This document shows, piece by piece, positions 7,101 to 14,435 of a stretch of DNA of 14,435 nucleotides (position 1 is the first letter of the stretch; each line of letters begins with the position of its first letter). The notes under the pieces were generated by a model. It did no database searches, had not been told where the DNA came from, and saw nothing but the letters and a program-made list of their open reading frames with translations. The DNA is from Lachnospira sp. UBA5912. GTDB lineage: Bacteria > Bacillota > Clostridia > Lachnospirales > Lachnospiraceae. The DNA is taken from the NCBI GenBank assembly GCA_002435585.1, contig DJDY01000066.1, forward strand, positions 1-14,435, given 5' to 3'. Made by a program: the position numbers and the translations under genes.

Positions 7101-8060
7101 ATGGCGAATACTAAAGAAATTCAGGCGAGAATAAGTAGTATTCAGGATACGATGAAGATCACCAAAGCCATGTATATGATGTCCTCAGTTAAGCTTAGAA
7201 AGGCTAGGCAGAAGCTCGAGGATACAGAACCTTACTTTTATGGATTACAGGATCAGATAAGAAGCATATTGTTTCATTTTCCTACTATGCAGCATCTTTT
7301 CTTTGATAACAGAAATGTAGATATGCATGAAAATGTCAAAAGAAAAGCATTTATCGTCATAAGTGGTGATAAAGGTATGGCAGGAGCTTATAACCATAAT
7401 GTTTTAAAGGAAGCGAAGAGATTGTGCGATGAAGCAGAACAGTATAAGATATTTGCTATCGGAGAAACAGGAAGAGCTTATTTTACTTCTCTAGGTTATA
7501 ATGTGGAAGAATCTTTCAGATACTCTGCTAATAATCCATCAGTCCACAGAGCCAGAGTTATAACGGAAGAGATAGTTGAACGTTATAAGAAGGAAGAGAT
7601 GGATGAGGTATATATCGTGTATACTAAGATGGAGCATGGTATGGCAGAAGAGGTTCAGGTTGAACAGCTTCTTCCTCTTAAGACTAACGAATTCATCAAG
7701 GAGGAGTTAGCGGCGAATGCCAAAGAGGGAAAGAGTAACGGCACACTCGAGGATTTTGAAGGTAATGATGATTATTTTGTTATCTATCCGTCTCCAAAGG
7801 TTGTACTTAATGATCTTGCATACAATTATGTTACAGGATTCGTATATGGAGCTCTTGTTGAGGGCTTTGCAACAGAAGAAAATTCCCGTATGGTTGCCAT
7901 GCAGGCAGCTACTGATAATGCAGAGGCTATGCTAAAGGAGTTATCAGTGGAGTATAACCGTGTAAGACAGGCAGCCATAACACAGGAGATAACTGAGGTT
8001 ATTGGTGGTGCAAAGGCTCTTAAGAAGAAAAAGATGAAGAAAAAAGCCCAGGCTAGATAA
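7101..8060 (+). CDS. atpG: F1Fo ATP synthase subunit gamma, with lysine-rich C-terminal tail
   Basis: Gamma is the central rotating shaft that drives conformational change in the beta subunits. The 319-residue protein starts with the coiled-coil signature KEIQARISSIQDTMKITKAM, has the central Rossmann-like GDKGMAGAYN (about 89-98), and ends with the conserved helix MVAMQAATDNAEAMLKELSVEYNRVRQAAITQEITEVIGGAKAL. Most gammas stop at about this point (roughly 285-290 residues); this one adds KKKKMKKKAQAR. The extra length also comes from an acidic insertion around 206-223. The ATG has AAGGGGG 7-8 bases upstream, 11 bases after the delta-alpha stop. In known structures the gamma C-terminus points up through the alpha3beta3 barrel towards delta. 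Confidence 0.95.
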   Translation: MANTKEIQARISSIQDTMKITKAMYMMSSVKLRKARQKLEDTEPYFYGLQDQIRSILFHFPTMQHLFFDNRNVDMHENVKRKAFIVISGDKGMAGAYNHNVLKEAKRLCDEAEQYKIFAIGETGRAYFTSLGYNVEESFRYSANNPSVHRARVITEEIVERYKKEEMDEVYIVYTKMEHGMAEEVQVEQLLPLKTNEFIKEELAANAKEGKSNGTLEDFEGNDDYFVIYPSPKVVLNDLAYNYVTGFVYGALVEGFATEENSRMVAMQAATDNAEAMLKELSVEYNRVRQAAITQEITEVIGGAKALKKKKMKKKAQAR

Positions 8061-8065
8061 AAATA

Positions 8066-8133
8066 TTAACAAGTTAATATGATTAACAAGTTAGTAAGAT
8101 AAAAATGTTAATATGATTAATAAAATTAATCAA
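8066..8133 (+). repeat. Four 17-bp tandem repeats between atpG and atpD
   Basis: The units are TTAACAAGTTAATATGA (8066), TTAACAAGTTAGTAAGA (8083), TAAAAATGTTAATATGA (8100) and TTAATAAAATTAATCAA (8117). ATTAACAAGTTA recurs exactly 17 bases apart and GTTAATATGATTAA exactly 34 apart. Intact units contain TTAAC-AA-GTTAA, a small inverted repeat. The array begins five bases after the atpG stop and ends 56 bases before the atpD start. It has no open frame. Confidence 0.75.
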
Positions 8134-8168
8134 ATGTATCAGCAGATATATAATGGGCTTTAGATTAG

Positions 8169-9584
<1,416 letters not shown>

Positions 9585-9622
9585 AAGTTAGGAATTTACT
9601 TCGCAAAACAAGGAGGTATGGG

Positions 9623-10036
9623 TTGAATACATTTTCATTGAAATTAATAGCCTGTGATAAGGTATTCTATGACGGACCTTGTGAGATTCTTATATTTGAT
9701 GGTTTCGATGGTGAGATGGCTATTATGGCTAATCATGAGCCTATGACATGTAGTGTTGAGACTGGAGAATTAAGATTCAGGGTTCCGGGAGAAACAACAT
9801 GGCAGGAAGCTATAGTTTCGACAGGACTTCTTAAGGTTGAACACAACAAAGTTGACATAATAGTGTATTCAGCTGAGAGACCTGAAGAAATAGATAAGTT
9901 CAGAGCTGAGGCAGCGCTTGAAAGAGCCAAGGAACAGCTTGCACAGAAACAGAGCATTATGGAATATCATATATCTACAGCCTCTATGGCAAGAGCCATG
10001 GCACGACTTCGTGGTGTAAGGAACCATGATGCGTAA
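9623..10036 (+). CDS. atpC: F1Fo ATP synthase subunit epsilon
   Basis: Epsilon joins gamma to the c-ring and can inhibit hydrolysis with its C-terminal helices. The 137 residues show the N-terminal beta-sandwich (FSLKLIACDKVFYDG, DGFDGEMAIMANHEPM, GLLKVEHNKVDI) followed by a two-helix C-terminal domain from about 88 (RPEEIDKFRAEAALERAKEQLA), so the inhibitory arm is present. The start is TTG at 9623, 5 bases after a perfect AGGAGGT (9611-9617). The ATG at 9618 reads ATG-GGT-TGA and stops at once. It is the last gene of the operon, followed by a strong terminator. Confidence 0.95.
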   Translation: MNTFSLKLIACDKVFYDGPCEILIFDGFDGEMAIMANHEPMTCSVETGELRFRVPGETTWQEAIVSTGLLKVEHNKVDIIVYSAERPEEIDKFRAEAALERAKEQLAQKQSIMEYHISTASMARAMARLRGVRNHDA

Positions 10037-10062
10037 ATAAAATGATAAGAGTTTCAAAAGTA

Positions 10063-10113
10063 AAACTCCTAATTATCTTGCGGTTAGACTGCTGGGTAAT
10101 TGGGAGTTTTTTT
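10063..10113 (+). terminator. Intrinsic terminator of the ATP synthase operon
   Basis: AAACTCCTAATTA (10063-10075) pairs with TAATTGGGAGTTT (10097-10109) over 13 bp with one G-U wobble, and seven T residues run through 10113. It lies 27 bases after the atpC stop. Confidence 0.92.
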
Positions 10114-10116
10114 ATG

Positions 10117-10152
10117 CAATCGATTGAAATAGTATCGCAATAGCGATATAAT
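10117..10152 (+). promoter_or_regulatory. Promoter with two palindromic operators for the DUF3990/Xre operon
   Basis: TTGAAA (10124-10129) and TATAAT (10147-10152) are 17 bases apart, an excellent sigma-A promoter. CAATCGATTG (10117-10126) is a perfect palindrome over the -35. TATCGC-AATA-GCGATA (10133-10148) is a perfect inverted repeat running from the spacer into the -10. Their centres are 19 bp apart, well placed for repression by the Xre protein of the same operon. Confidence 0.8.
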
Positions 10153-10203
10153 AAAAATGGTTATATTATAATTAAAAAATAATCAGGTAGGAGATGGAAA
10201 AAC

Positions 10204-10896
10204 ATGAATGGGGAAAAAATTATAAAATTATATCACGGCTCAGAGATAATAGTCGGTCAGCCTGAATATGGAAAAGGAAAATTAAATAATGATTTTGGCA
10301 GAGGTTTCTACTGTACAGAGGATATTGACCTTGCCAGAGAATGGGCATGTGCAAAGAATAACGACGGCTATATTAATATATATGAATTAGATATGACAGG
10401 AATGAATATACTTAATCTTAATTCATCACAATATAACATACTTAACTGGCTTGCGGTATTAACTGATAACAGGACATACTGGCAGAATGGAAGCATTGCA
10501 GAAGAAGCTAAAAGATATCTTAGAGAACATTTTTTGATTGATATATCTGATTATGATGTAATAATCGGTTATAGAGCCGATGATTCTTATTTTTCGTTCG
10601 CACAGGATTTTGTTTCGGGCGTTATATCGCTTCAGAAATTATCGGCAGCTATGAGGTATGGAAAGCTAGGGGAGCAGATTGTATTAAAAAGCCCGAAAGT
10701 ATTTCAGACGATAAAATATATAGATAATGAAGATGTAAGTCACGATATATATTATATTAAGAAAGTGGAACGTGAAAAACAGGCAAGAAAAGAATATAGA
10801 ATGAATAAGAAAGAAAAAGCAGATATTAATGATCTGTACATGCTGGATATAATGAGGGAGGGTATAGAAAATGGTGATGCACGCTTATCCATATGA
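10204..10896 (+). CDS. DUF3990 family protein, putative ADP-ribosyltransferase toxin
   Basis: The 230-residue protein matches DUF3990 as I know it, a family in the ADP-ribosyltransferase superfamily. Visible motifs are LYHGS (H11), NDFGRGFYCTEDIDLAREWA (about 29-48, with Y36), DVIIGYRADDSYF (118-130) and LGEQIVLKSPKVF (155-167). The His, Tyr and Glu/Gln of these would be the NAD-binding and catalytic set. A charged, lysine-rich C-terminal helix follows (about 185-210). No signal peptide or membrane helix is seen, so it acts in the cytoplasm. The ATG at 10204 has AGGAG 10 bases upstream. Its end overlaps the next gene by 26 bases, and the pair has its own promoter. With an HTH partner it most resembles a toxin-antitoxin toxin. 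The modified target is unknown. Confidence 0.75.
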   Translation: MNGEKIIKLYHGSEIIVGQPEYGKGKLNNDFGRGFYCTEDIDLAREWACAKNNDGYINIYELDMTGMNILNLNSSQYNILNWLAVLTDNRTYWQNGSIAEEAKRYLREHFLIDISDYDVIIGYRADDSYFSFAQDFVSGVISLQKLSAAMRYGKLGEQIVLKSPKVFQTIKYIDNEDVSHDIYYIKKVEREKQARKEYRMNKKEKADINDLYMLDIMREGIENGDARLSI

Positions 10897-11512
10897 TTAT
10901 ACAAATATGGCACAGAGAATAATGGGGGATATGCTTGATTATGCTGTTAATACATATGATATGGATATTGATAAATTCTTTGGCATGTTTATAGTATCAG
11001 ATATATCTAAACAGTTTCAGGCGGGTAATCCTACATATGTAGCAGGTAAAACCGGATGTGAATTGTTCAAAGAGGTTATAGCAGCATCAGGTCTTAAGCT
11101 GGACGATAAAGAAGATGTAATGTACCTTGATAAAACAGCCGAATACTGGGCCGGTTGGGCGCTTGCGTATTATCAATGGTACACAGGCAGAACATTTTCA
11201 AAGATATGGAATGCTGTAAAGCTTAAAGATATGGTGGATATGTATCCTGTGTATCACGAGATGGATATACAACATTTTATTGATAGAATGAACGAACTGT
11301 GGGATAGTTATTATGTAGATACCAATCTAAAGAGAATCCGTATGCTGTCAGGCTATTCACAGAGAGAATTATCGGAGTTATCAGGTGTGCCGTTAAGACA
11401 GATACAGTTGTTTGAACAAAGACAGAGAAACATTAATAATACCAGGACTGAAAATGTGTTCAGGCTTGCAAAAATATTAAATTGTAAGTGTGAGGATTTA
11501 ATAGAAATATAG
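10871..11512 (+). CDS. Xre-type HTH protein with N-terminal partner domain, putative antitoxin
   Basis: The 213-residue protein has an N-terminal alpha-helical domain (about 8-145) with many aromatic and acidic residues (FFGMFIVSDISKQF, YWAGWALAYYQWYTGRTFSKIW), and a C-terminal Xre/Cro helix-turn-helix (about 153-212: LKRIRMLSGYSQRELSELSGVPLRQIQLFEQ). The likely design is toxin binding by the N-terminal part and operator binding by the HTH, with autorepression through the palindromes over the 10117-10152 promoter. The start ATG at 10871 has GAGGGAGGG (10854-10862) 8 bases upstream and lies inside the toxin gene; an ATG at 10877 is a minor alternative. I do not recognise a named family for the N-terminal domain. 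No catalytic motif is seen. Confidence 0.72.
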   Translation: MVMHAYPYDYTNMAQRIMGDMLDYAVNTYDMDIDKFFGMFIVSDISKQFQAGNPTYVAGKTGCELFKEVIAASGLKLDDKEDVMYLDKTAEYWAGWALAYYQWYTGRTFSKIWNAVKLKDMVDMYPVYHEMDIQHFIDRMNELWDSYYVDTNLKRIRMLSGYSQRELSELSGVPLRQIQLFEQRQRNINNTRTENVFRLAKILNCKCEDLIEI

Positions 11513-11513
11513 G

Positions 11514-11567
11514 GCTAATATATTAATCATAATTGACAAAATAATAAAAATAGCTAATATATTAGCT
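11514..11567 (+). promoter_or_regulatory. Promoter and duplicated operator of the hipB-like gene
   Basis: TTGACA (11533-11538) is a perfect -35. TAATAT (11555-11560) is 16 bases on, or TATATT (11558-11563) 19 bases on. AGCTAATATATTAGCT (11552-11567) is a perfect 16-bp palindrome over the -10, ending directly at the GTG start codon. Its core GCTAATATATTA recurs at 11514-11525, 39 bases upstream. Two operator copies thus flank the -35. Confidence 0.7.
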
Positions 11568-11861
11568 GTGAATGATGCATTAGAATTAATAAACATGATG
11601 AAAACGCCAAAAGATGTCAATAATGATATAGTAAAAAGAATGAAAGCAAGAAGAAAGGAACAGAAGTTAACACAGGCGGAGCTTAGCAGGCGTGCAGATG
11701 TAAGTCTTGGTTCATTAAAAAGATTTGAGCAGACAGGAAATATATCGCTTAATTCGCTAGTAAAAATTGCTTTCGTGCTTGGTTGTCAGGATGATTTCGA
11801 GGGGCTTTTTGCAAAGAAGGGATATTCGTCTATTCAGGAGGTTATAGATGGTCAGCGTTAA
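11568..11861 (+). CDS. HipB-like Xre-family antitoxin/regulator
   Basis: This 97-residue protein is a single helix-turn-helix domain (about 22-78: MKARRKEQKLTQAELSRRADVSLGSLKRFEQTGNISLNSLVKIAFVLGC) with a short N-terminal arm and the C-terminal LFAKKGYSSIQEVI typical of hipB-like antitoxins. It would bind and repress its own promoter. The start GTG at 11568 directly follows the 16-bp palindrome and has no ribosome site; a promoter with its -10 at 11555-11560 would start transcription at about the GTG itself, so the mRNA may be leaderless. Later in-frame ATGs (11595, 11598, 11640) also lack a site. The family-like N-terminus (ALELINMMKTPKD) supports the GTG. Its 3' end overlaps the hipA-like start by 14 bases. 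Confidence 0.75.
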   Translation: MNDALELINMMKTPKDVNNDIVKRMKARRKEQKLTQAELSRRADVSLGSLKRFEQTGNISLNSLVKIAFVLGCQDDFEGLFAKKGYSSIQEVIDGQR

Positions 11862-11958
11862 GAAACTGGATGTAATGATAGATGATGTCAAAGTTGGAAC
11901 ATTAGCAGTAGCAGATGGTTACAGATGTGCATTTGAATTGCAAGAGTATATACATTAA
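11848..11958 (+). pseudogene. Truncated hipA-like gene (first 36 codons only)
   Basis: An ATG at 11848 preceded by a perfect AGGAGG (11836-11841, 6-base spacing) opens a 36-residue frame: MVSVKKLDVMIDDVKVGTLA, then VADGYRCAFELQEYIH and TAA. This matches the start of HipA-type serine/threonine kinases (N-terminal strand pair, 'vGtL' and 'aFeY..eyl'), which are about 400 residues. It overlaps the hipB-like gene by 14 bases, as intact hipBA operons do. The frame ends before any kinase motif, and an intrinsic terminator begins 5 bases after the stop. No other hipA piece follows. It is either a deletion remnant or a retained micro-protein; it cannot be a kinase. Confidence 0.65.
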
Positions 11959-11963
11959 TCCAG

Positions 11964-12009
11964 CCTGCATAGGTCAGAACTTAAAATCTGACTTATGCAG
12001 GTATTTTTT
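11964..12009 (+). terminator. Intrinsic terminator after the hipB/hipA remnant
   Basis: CCTGCATAGGTCAG (11964-11977) pairs with CTGACTTATGCAGG (11988-12001) over 14 bp with one G-U wobble, followed by TATTTTTT. Confidence 0.9.
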
Positions 12010-12079
12010 GTCCTTTTTTTGCATAAAATGTCCGTTTTTTGCAACTGATATTGCATAAATATTAATCAGATGATAAATT
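12009..12079 (+). promoter_or_regulatory. Direct repeats and upstream promoter candidate for the two-component operon
   Basis: TGTCC-N-TTTTTTGCA occurs twice, at 12009-12023 and 12029-12043, with a 20-bp period. Paired direct repeats two helical turns apart are the usual target of LytTR regulators such as AgrA. Eight bases after the second copy, TTGCAT (12051-12056) and TAAATT (12074-12079) are 17 bases apart and could be a weak, activator-dependent promoter. The first copy abuts the T-run of the preceding terminator, so part of its T-richness may come from that. The interval 12080-12180 shows nothing else of note except AAACT-AGAG-AGTTT (12165-12178). Confidence 0.5.
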
Positions 12080-12180
12080 CGCATATGTAGATGGAATAAA
12101 AATATAGTCATAACGACAACAGCAAAAAAATCTTATCATAAAAAAGCATTTATGAAGAGCATCTAAACTAGAGAGTTTCT

Positions 12181-12209
12181 TTGCATATATCTGGCATATA
12201 TAGTATTAT
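12181..12209 (+). promoter_or_regulatory. Proximal promoter candidate for the response-regulator gene
   Basis: TTGCAT (12181-12186) and TATTAT (12204-12209) are exactly 17 bases apart. Transcription would start near 12216, giving a leader of about 34 bases with the TGAGGT ribosome site (12237-12242). The -35 matches that of the upstream candidate (TTGCAT). Confidence 0.5.
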
Positions 12210-12249
12210 ATACGTATTGGATTACATTAAAGAAACTGAGGTCGGACTT

Positions 12250-12975
12250 ATGCTAAAGATTGCCATATGCGATGATGAGAAGATTTTTGCAGAGAAAATC
12301 ATGGAGTTGCTTGAATTATATCTTGATAGTAAACATATTGAGCGTGAAATAAATGTTTATACATCAGGAGTTGATTTCGTTGCATTGGGTGAGAAGGTGA
12401 CGGAATATGATATAGTATTTCTGGATATAGATATGAAATATATGGACGGAATACAGACAGCTAATAAGATAAGAGCATACTCACAGGATATATACATAGC
12501 ATTTGTGACTGCATATATTAACTATGCACCTGAAGGATATCGCTGCAATGCCATAAGATACATTCTGAAGAATGCCAATCAGTTAAGCGCATCTATATAT
12601 GAATGTATGGATACAATACTTGACAGGATGAACTATAGTCATGAAACGAAAATAATAGACTTCTGCGGTGGAAGTTGTGAGGTGTTGGTTAATCAGATAA
12701 TGTATATCGAAAGTAATAAGCATAAGCTTTTGTTTCATATAAAGGGAAGAAAACCGGAGGATTATAGTATATATAATACCTTGAATGATATTGAAAATGA
12801 GTATGTAAAAGCTGGCTTTTTACGTGTGCATCAGAGTTATATGGTCAACATGAAGTATATTAGTGAAATCGGCAGATACTACGTTATATTAGAGAATGGT
12901 GAACGTATAAGTATACCGAAGGGAAGATATAGGGAGGTTACTGATAACTATATAGCTTACAGGGGAAGATTGTGA
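12250..12975 (+). CDS. LytTR-family response regulator (AgrA-like)
   Basis: This 241-residue cytoplasmic transcription factor has an N-terminal receiver domain (about 1-120) and a C-terminal LytTR DNA-binding domain (about 135-238). The receiver has the acidic pair D8/D9 in ICDDEK, phospho-acceptor D59 in IVFLDIDM, T87 and K107 in RYILKNA. The LytTR part shows IMYIESNKHKLLFH, FLRVHQSYMVNMKYI and RISIPKGRYREV. The start is ATG 12250 with TGAGGT 7 bases upstream. The open frame continues 23 codons upstream to a TTG, but that would run over the proximal promoter and has no family match. It is translationally coupled to the kinase gene. Likely targets are its own promoter (direct repeats at 12009-12043) and genes outside the window. 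Confidence 0.93.
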   Translation: MLKIAICDDEKIFAEKIMELLELYLDSKHIEREINVYTSGVDFVALGEKVTEYDIVFLDIDMKYMDGIQTANKIRAYSQDIYIAFVTAYINYAPEGYRCNAIRYILKNANQLSASIYECMDTILDRMNYSHETKIIDFCGGSCEVLVNQIMYIESNKHKLLFHIKGRKPEDYSIYNTLNDIENEYVKAGFLRVHQSYMVNMKYISEIGRYYVILENGERISIPKGRYREVTDNYIAYRGRL

Positions 12976-14288
12976 TGGGGAATTGTAATTTTATTAACAG
13001 TGTAATAATAATGACTATCGAAATGATAACATGCAGAATGCTATATGAATCTTTTGTTATGCGTAGGAAAAATATAACAGATAAAGTATATAATATGAGT
13101 ATGATTCTGCTTATACTTATAATGCTTATTATTTCCATAGCTTTTAGGTCATATATTTCAATAAAGCTGTTGGCAGGTATGTTGGTGATAGTTATATATA
13201 TGTATATTATGGAACAGATAAGTATTATCAAGTCGGTAGCAATAGCTCTGCTATATTATTCAGTGGCAATTGTGCTTGATTATCTTGTTATACTCGTTAT
13301 GATAAACATATTTGGCAGTATAGATAATGCAGGCAATATGTCAGAGATTGCAGGTAATGCACTTATTATACTAAGCCGGGCGTTTTTTTTATTAATAACA
13401 ATATTCTTAAGGCAATATAGTCTTAGAAAGAAAGTTAACAGAATAGATGTAAGTAACAAAGATTGTGGAAAACTTCTGTTTTTCCCTATGTTTACAGTTG
13501 CTATAGTTACGGCACTTGGTGGAACTCTGATGACGATTGAGGACACTAAGATTGCATATATATATTATGTAATAGCAGTGGCTGTTGTTATTATGGATAT
13601 TATCATGTTTTACCTTGTAAAGGATATTATAGTGAATTCATATAAGCTTCGTGAAAATGAGGTGTTAAAACAACAGACTGCTGGACAGATAGAGTTGTAT
13701 AGAACCATTTCAGAGAATTTCGACAGACAAAGAAGAAAAACACATGAGTATAAGAATCAGATGCTGTGTATAGATACACTGGCTGAAAATGAAGAATATG
13801 ATAAGCTTAAAAGCTATGTTAAAGGTATAACGGGTAACCTGAACAGAGAGCTTGATATGATAGATACTAATAACAAGATAGTTAATGCAGTGCTTAATGC
13901 AAAGTATCAGGAGGCAGTTGATAATAATATACTTATGGTATTTAAGATTAATGACCTTTCGGAAATAAATATATCCGATGAAGATATAGTCCAGGTGTTA
14001 TCTAATCTTCTGGATAATGCAATTGAAGCAGCCAAGCAATGCGATTCTAATAACAGACGGATAAAGCTTAAGTTTACATGCGAGGATGCTCATACGATAT
14101 TATCAGTATCAAACACTTATAAGTATGAACCTAAGATAACAGAAGATGGATATATGACAACAAGAAAGGAAGATAAAGAAGAACATGGCTTCGGACTCCG
14201 TAATGTTATGGCAGTGCTGGATAAGTACAATGCAAGACATGTCATAAGATGTGAGAGGGGAGAATTCTTCTTTGCCATGATGTTATGA
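12975..14288 (+). CDS. AgrC-type sensor histidine kinase (GHKL ATPase)
   Basis: This membrane kinase of about 437 residues partners the preceding regulator. The N-terminal half has about six to seven membrane helices (roughly 8-27, 41-58, 62-80, 86-113, 127-146, 168-187, 195-218) with no large extracellular loop, as in peptide-sensing kinases. A dimerisation segment follows with the phospho-acceptor histidine H257 in RKTHEYKNQM. The GHKL ATPase domain shows the N box SNLLDNAIEAA (about 343-353) and the G box HGFGLRNV (about 404-411). The ATG at 12975 overlaps the regulator's TGA by one base (TGATG) and has AGGGGA 8 bases upstream; a GTG at 12972 is the alternative. No agrB or agrD gene or obvious peptide precursor is in the window, so the signal is unknown. 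Confidence 0.92.
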   Translation: MGNCNFINSVIIMTIEMITCRMLYESFVMRRKNITDKVYNMSMILLILIMLIISIAFRSYISIKLLAGMLVIVIYMYIMEQISIIKSVAIALLYYSVAIVLDYLVILVMINIFGSIDNAGNMSEIAGNALIILSRAFFLLITIFLRQYSLRKKVNRIDVSNKDCGKLLFFPMFTVAIVTALGGTLMTIEDTKIAYIYYVIAVAVVIMDIIMFYLVKDIIVNSYKLRENEVLKQQTAGQIELYRTISENFDRQRRKTHEYKNQMLCIDTLAENEEYDKLKSYVKGITGNLNRELDMIDTNNKIVNAVLNAKYQEAVDNNILMVFKINDLSEINISDEDIVQVLSNLLDNAIEAAKQCDSNNRRIKLKFTCEDAHTILSVSNTYKYEPKITEDGYMTTRKEDKEEHGFGLRNVMAVLDKYNARHVIRCERGEFFFAMML

Positions 14289-14332
14289 TAGAATCTGTTG
14301 TTCTTTAATATATAGATATTAAGATAATAGAT

Positions 14333-14374
14333 AAACAGGTATTGGATGTGATTGAAATCCAATATCTGTTTTTT
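14333..14374 (+). terminator. Intrinsic terminator of the two-component operon
   Basis: ACAGGTATTGGAT (14335-14347) pairs with ATCCAATATCTGT (14357-14369) over 13 bp with one G-U wobble, and six T residues run through 14374. It is 45 bases after the kinase stop. The remaining 61 bases of the window hold nothing I can identify. Confidence 0.9.
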
Positions 14375-14435
14375 AGTGTAAGTCAGCGCTGGATTGTAAT
14401 AGAGTAAAATGAAAATGGTAAATATAGTCTTTTTT

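Noticed and set aside
12140..12178. AGCATTTA/AGCATCTA direct repeat and AAACT/AGTTT inverted repeat before the proximal promoter as regulator sites
   Set aside because: Short, imperfect or with a 14-base period unlike known LytTR sites; such matches are expected by chance in this composition.
12181..12249. Upstream extension of the LytTR regulator to a TTG at 12181 (23 more residues)
   Set aside because: ATG 12250 has a well-spaced TGAGGT site and begins the canonical receiver sequence LKIAICDDE; the extension runs over a promoter candidate and has no family match.

Overview
The window is AT-rich DNA from a low-GC Gram-positive anaerobe. The Firmicutes-type F1Fo operon, ECF sigma/anti-sigma pair, LytTR/GHKL two-component system and GltD-like flavoprotein style together suggest a Lachnospiraceae member (Lachnospira/Eubacterium-like). 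That placement is inference from protein style, not a database match.

Layout. (1) 2-829 (+): the 3' part of an NAD(P)/FAD oxidoreductase related to GltD, ended by a long hairpin terminator. (2) 947-2468 (-): an ECF sigma factor and a membrane anti-sigma-like protein that overlap by 11 bases. (3) 2469-3276: an 808-base divergent intergenic region with operator-like repeats near the sigma gene, a very AT-rich stretch, and a GC-richer island that looks like an unassigned structured RNA upstream of the ATP synthase operon. (4) 3277-10036 (+): the F1Fo ATP synthase operon in the order a, c, b, delta-alpha, gamma, beta, epsilon, closed by a strong terminator. No atpI lies directly upstream. (5) 10117-11958 (+): two small toxin-antitoxin-like units. 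The first is a DUF3990-type putative ADP-ribosyltransferase with an Xre protein. The second is a HipB-like Xre regulator followed by only the first 36 codons of a hipA-like gene. (6) 12009-14374 (+): a LytTR response regulator and an AgrC-type histidine kinase, translationally coupled, preceded by direct repeats and two promoter candidates.

Most striking point: atpH (delta) and atpA (alpha) are one continuous 673-codon reading frame, with no stop, no Shine-Dalgarno and no usable start codon at the junction. F1 normally has three alpha and one delta, so an unprocessed fusion would supply three delta domains per enzyme. The gamma subunit also has an extra 12-residue lysine-rich C-terminal tail, and gamma's C-terminus normally ends near the top of F1 where delta sits. 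The operon carries structured or repetitive spacers (atpB-atpE, atpE-atpF, and four 17-bp tandem units between atpG and atpD), and four of its seven genes start with GTG or TTG. Both points suggest expression tuning to subunit stoichiometry.

The c subunit lacks the glutamine and serine of the classic Na+ site, so proton coupling is favoured. The accessory block between the ATP synthase and the two-component system has its own promoters with palindromes over the core elements, as expected for self-repressing antitoxins.
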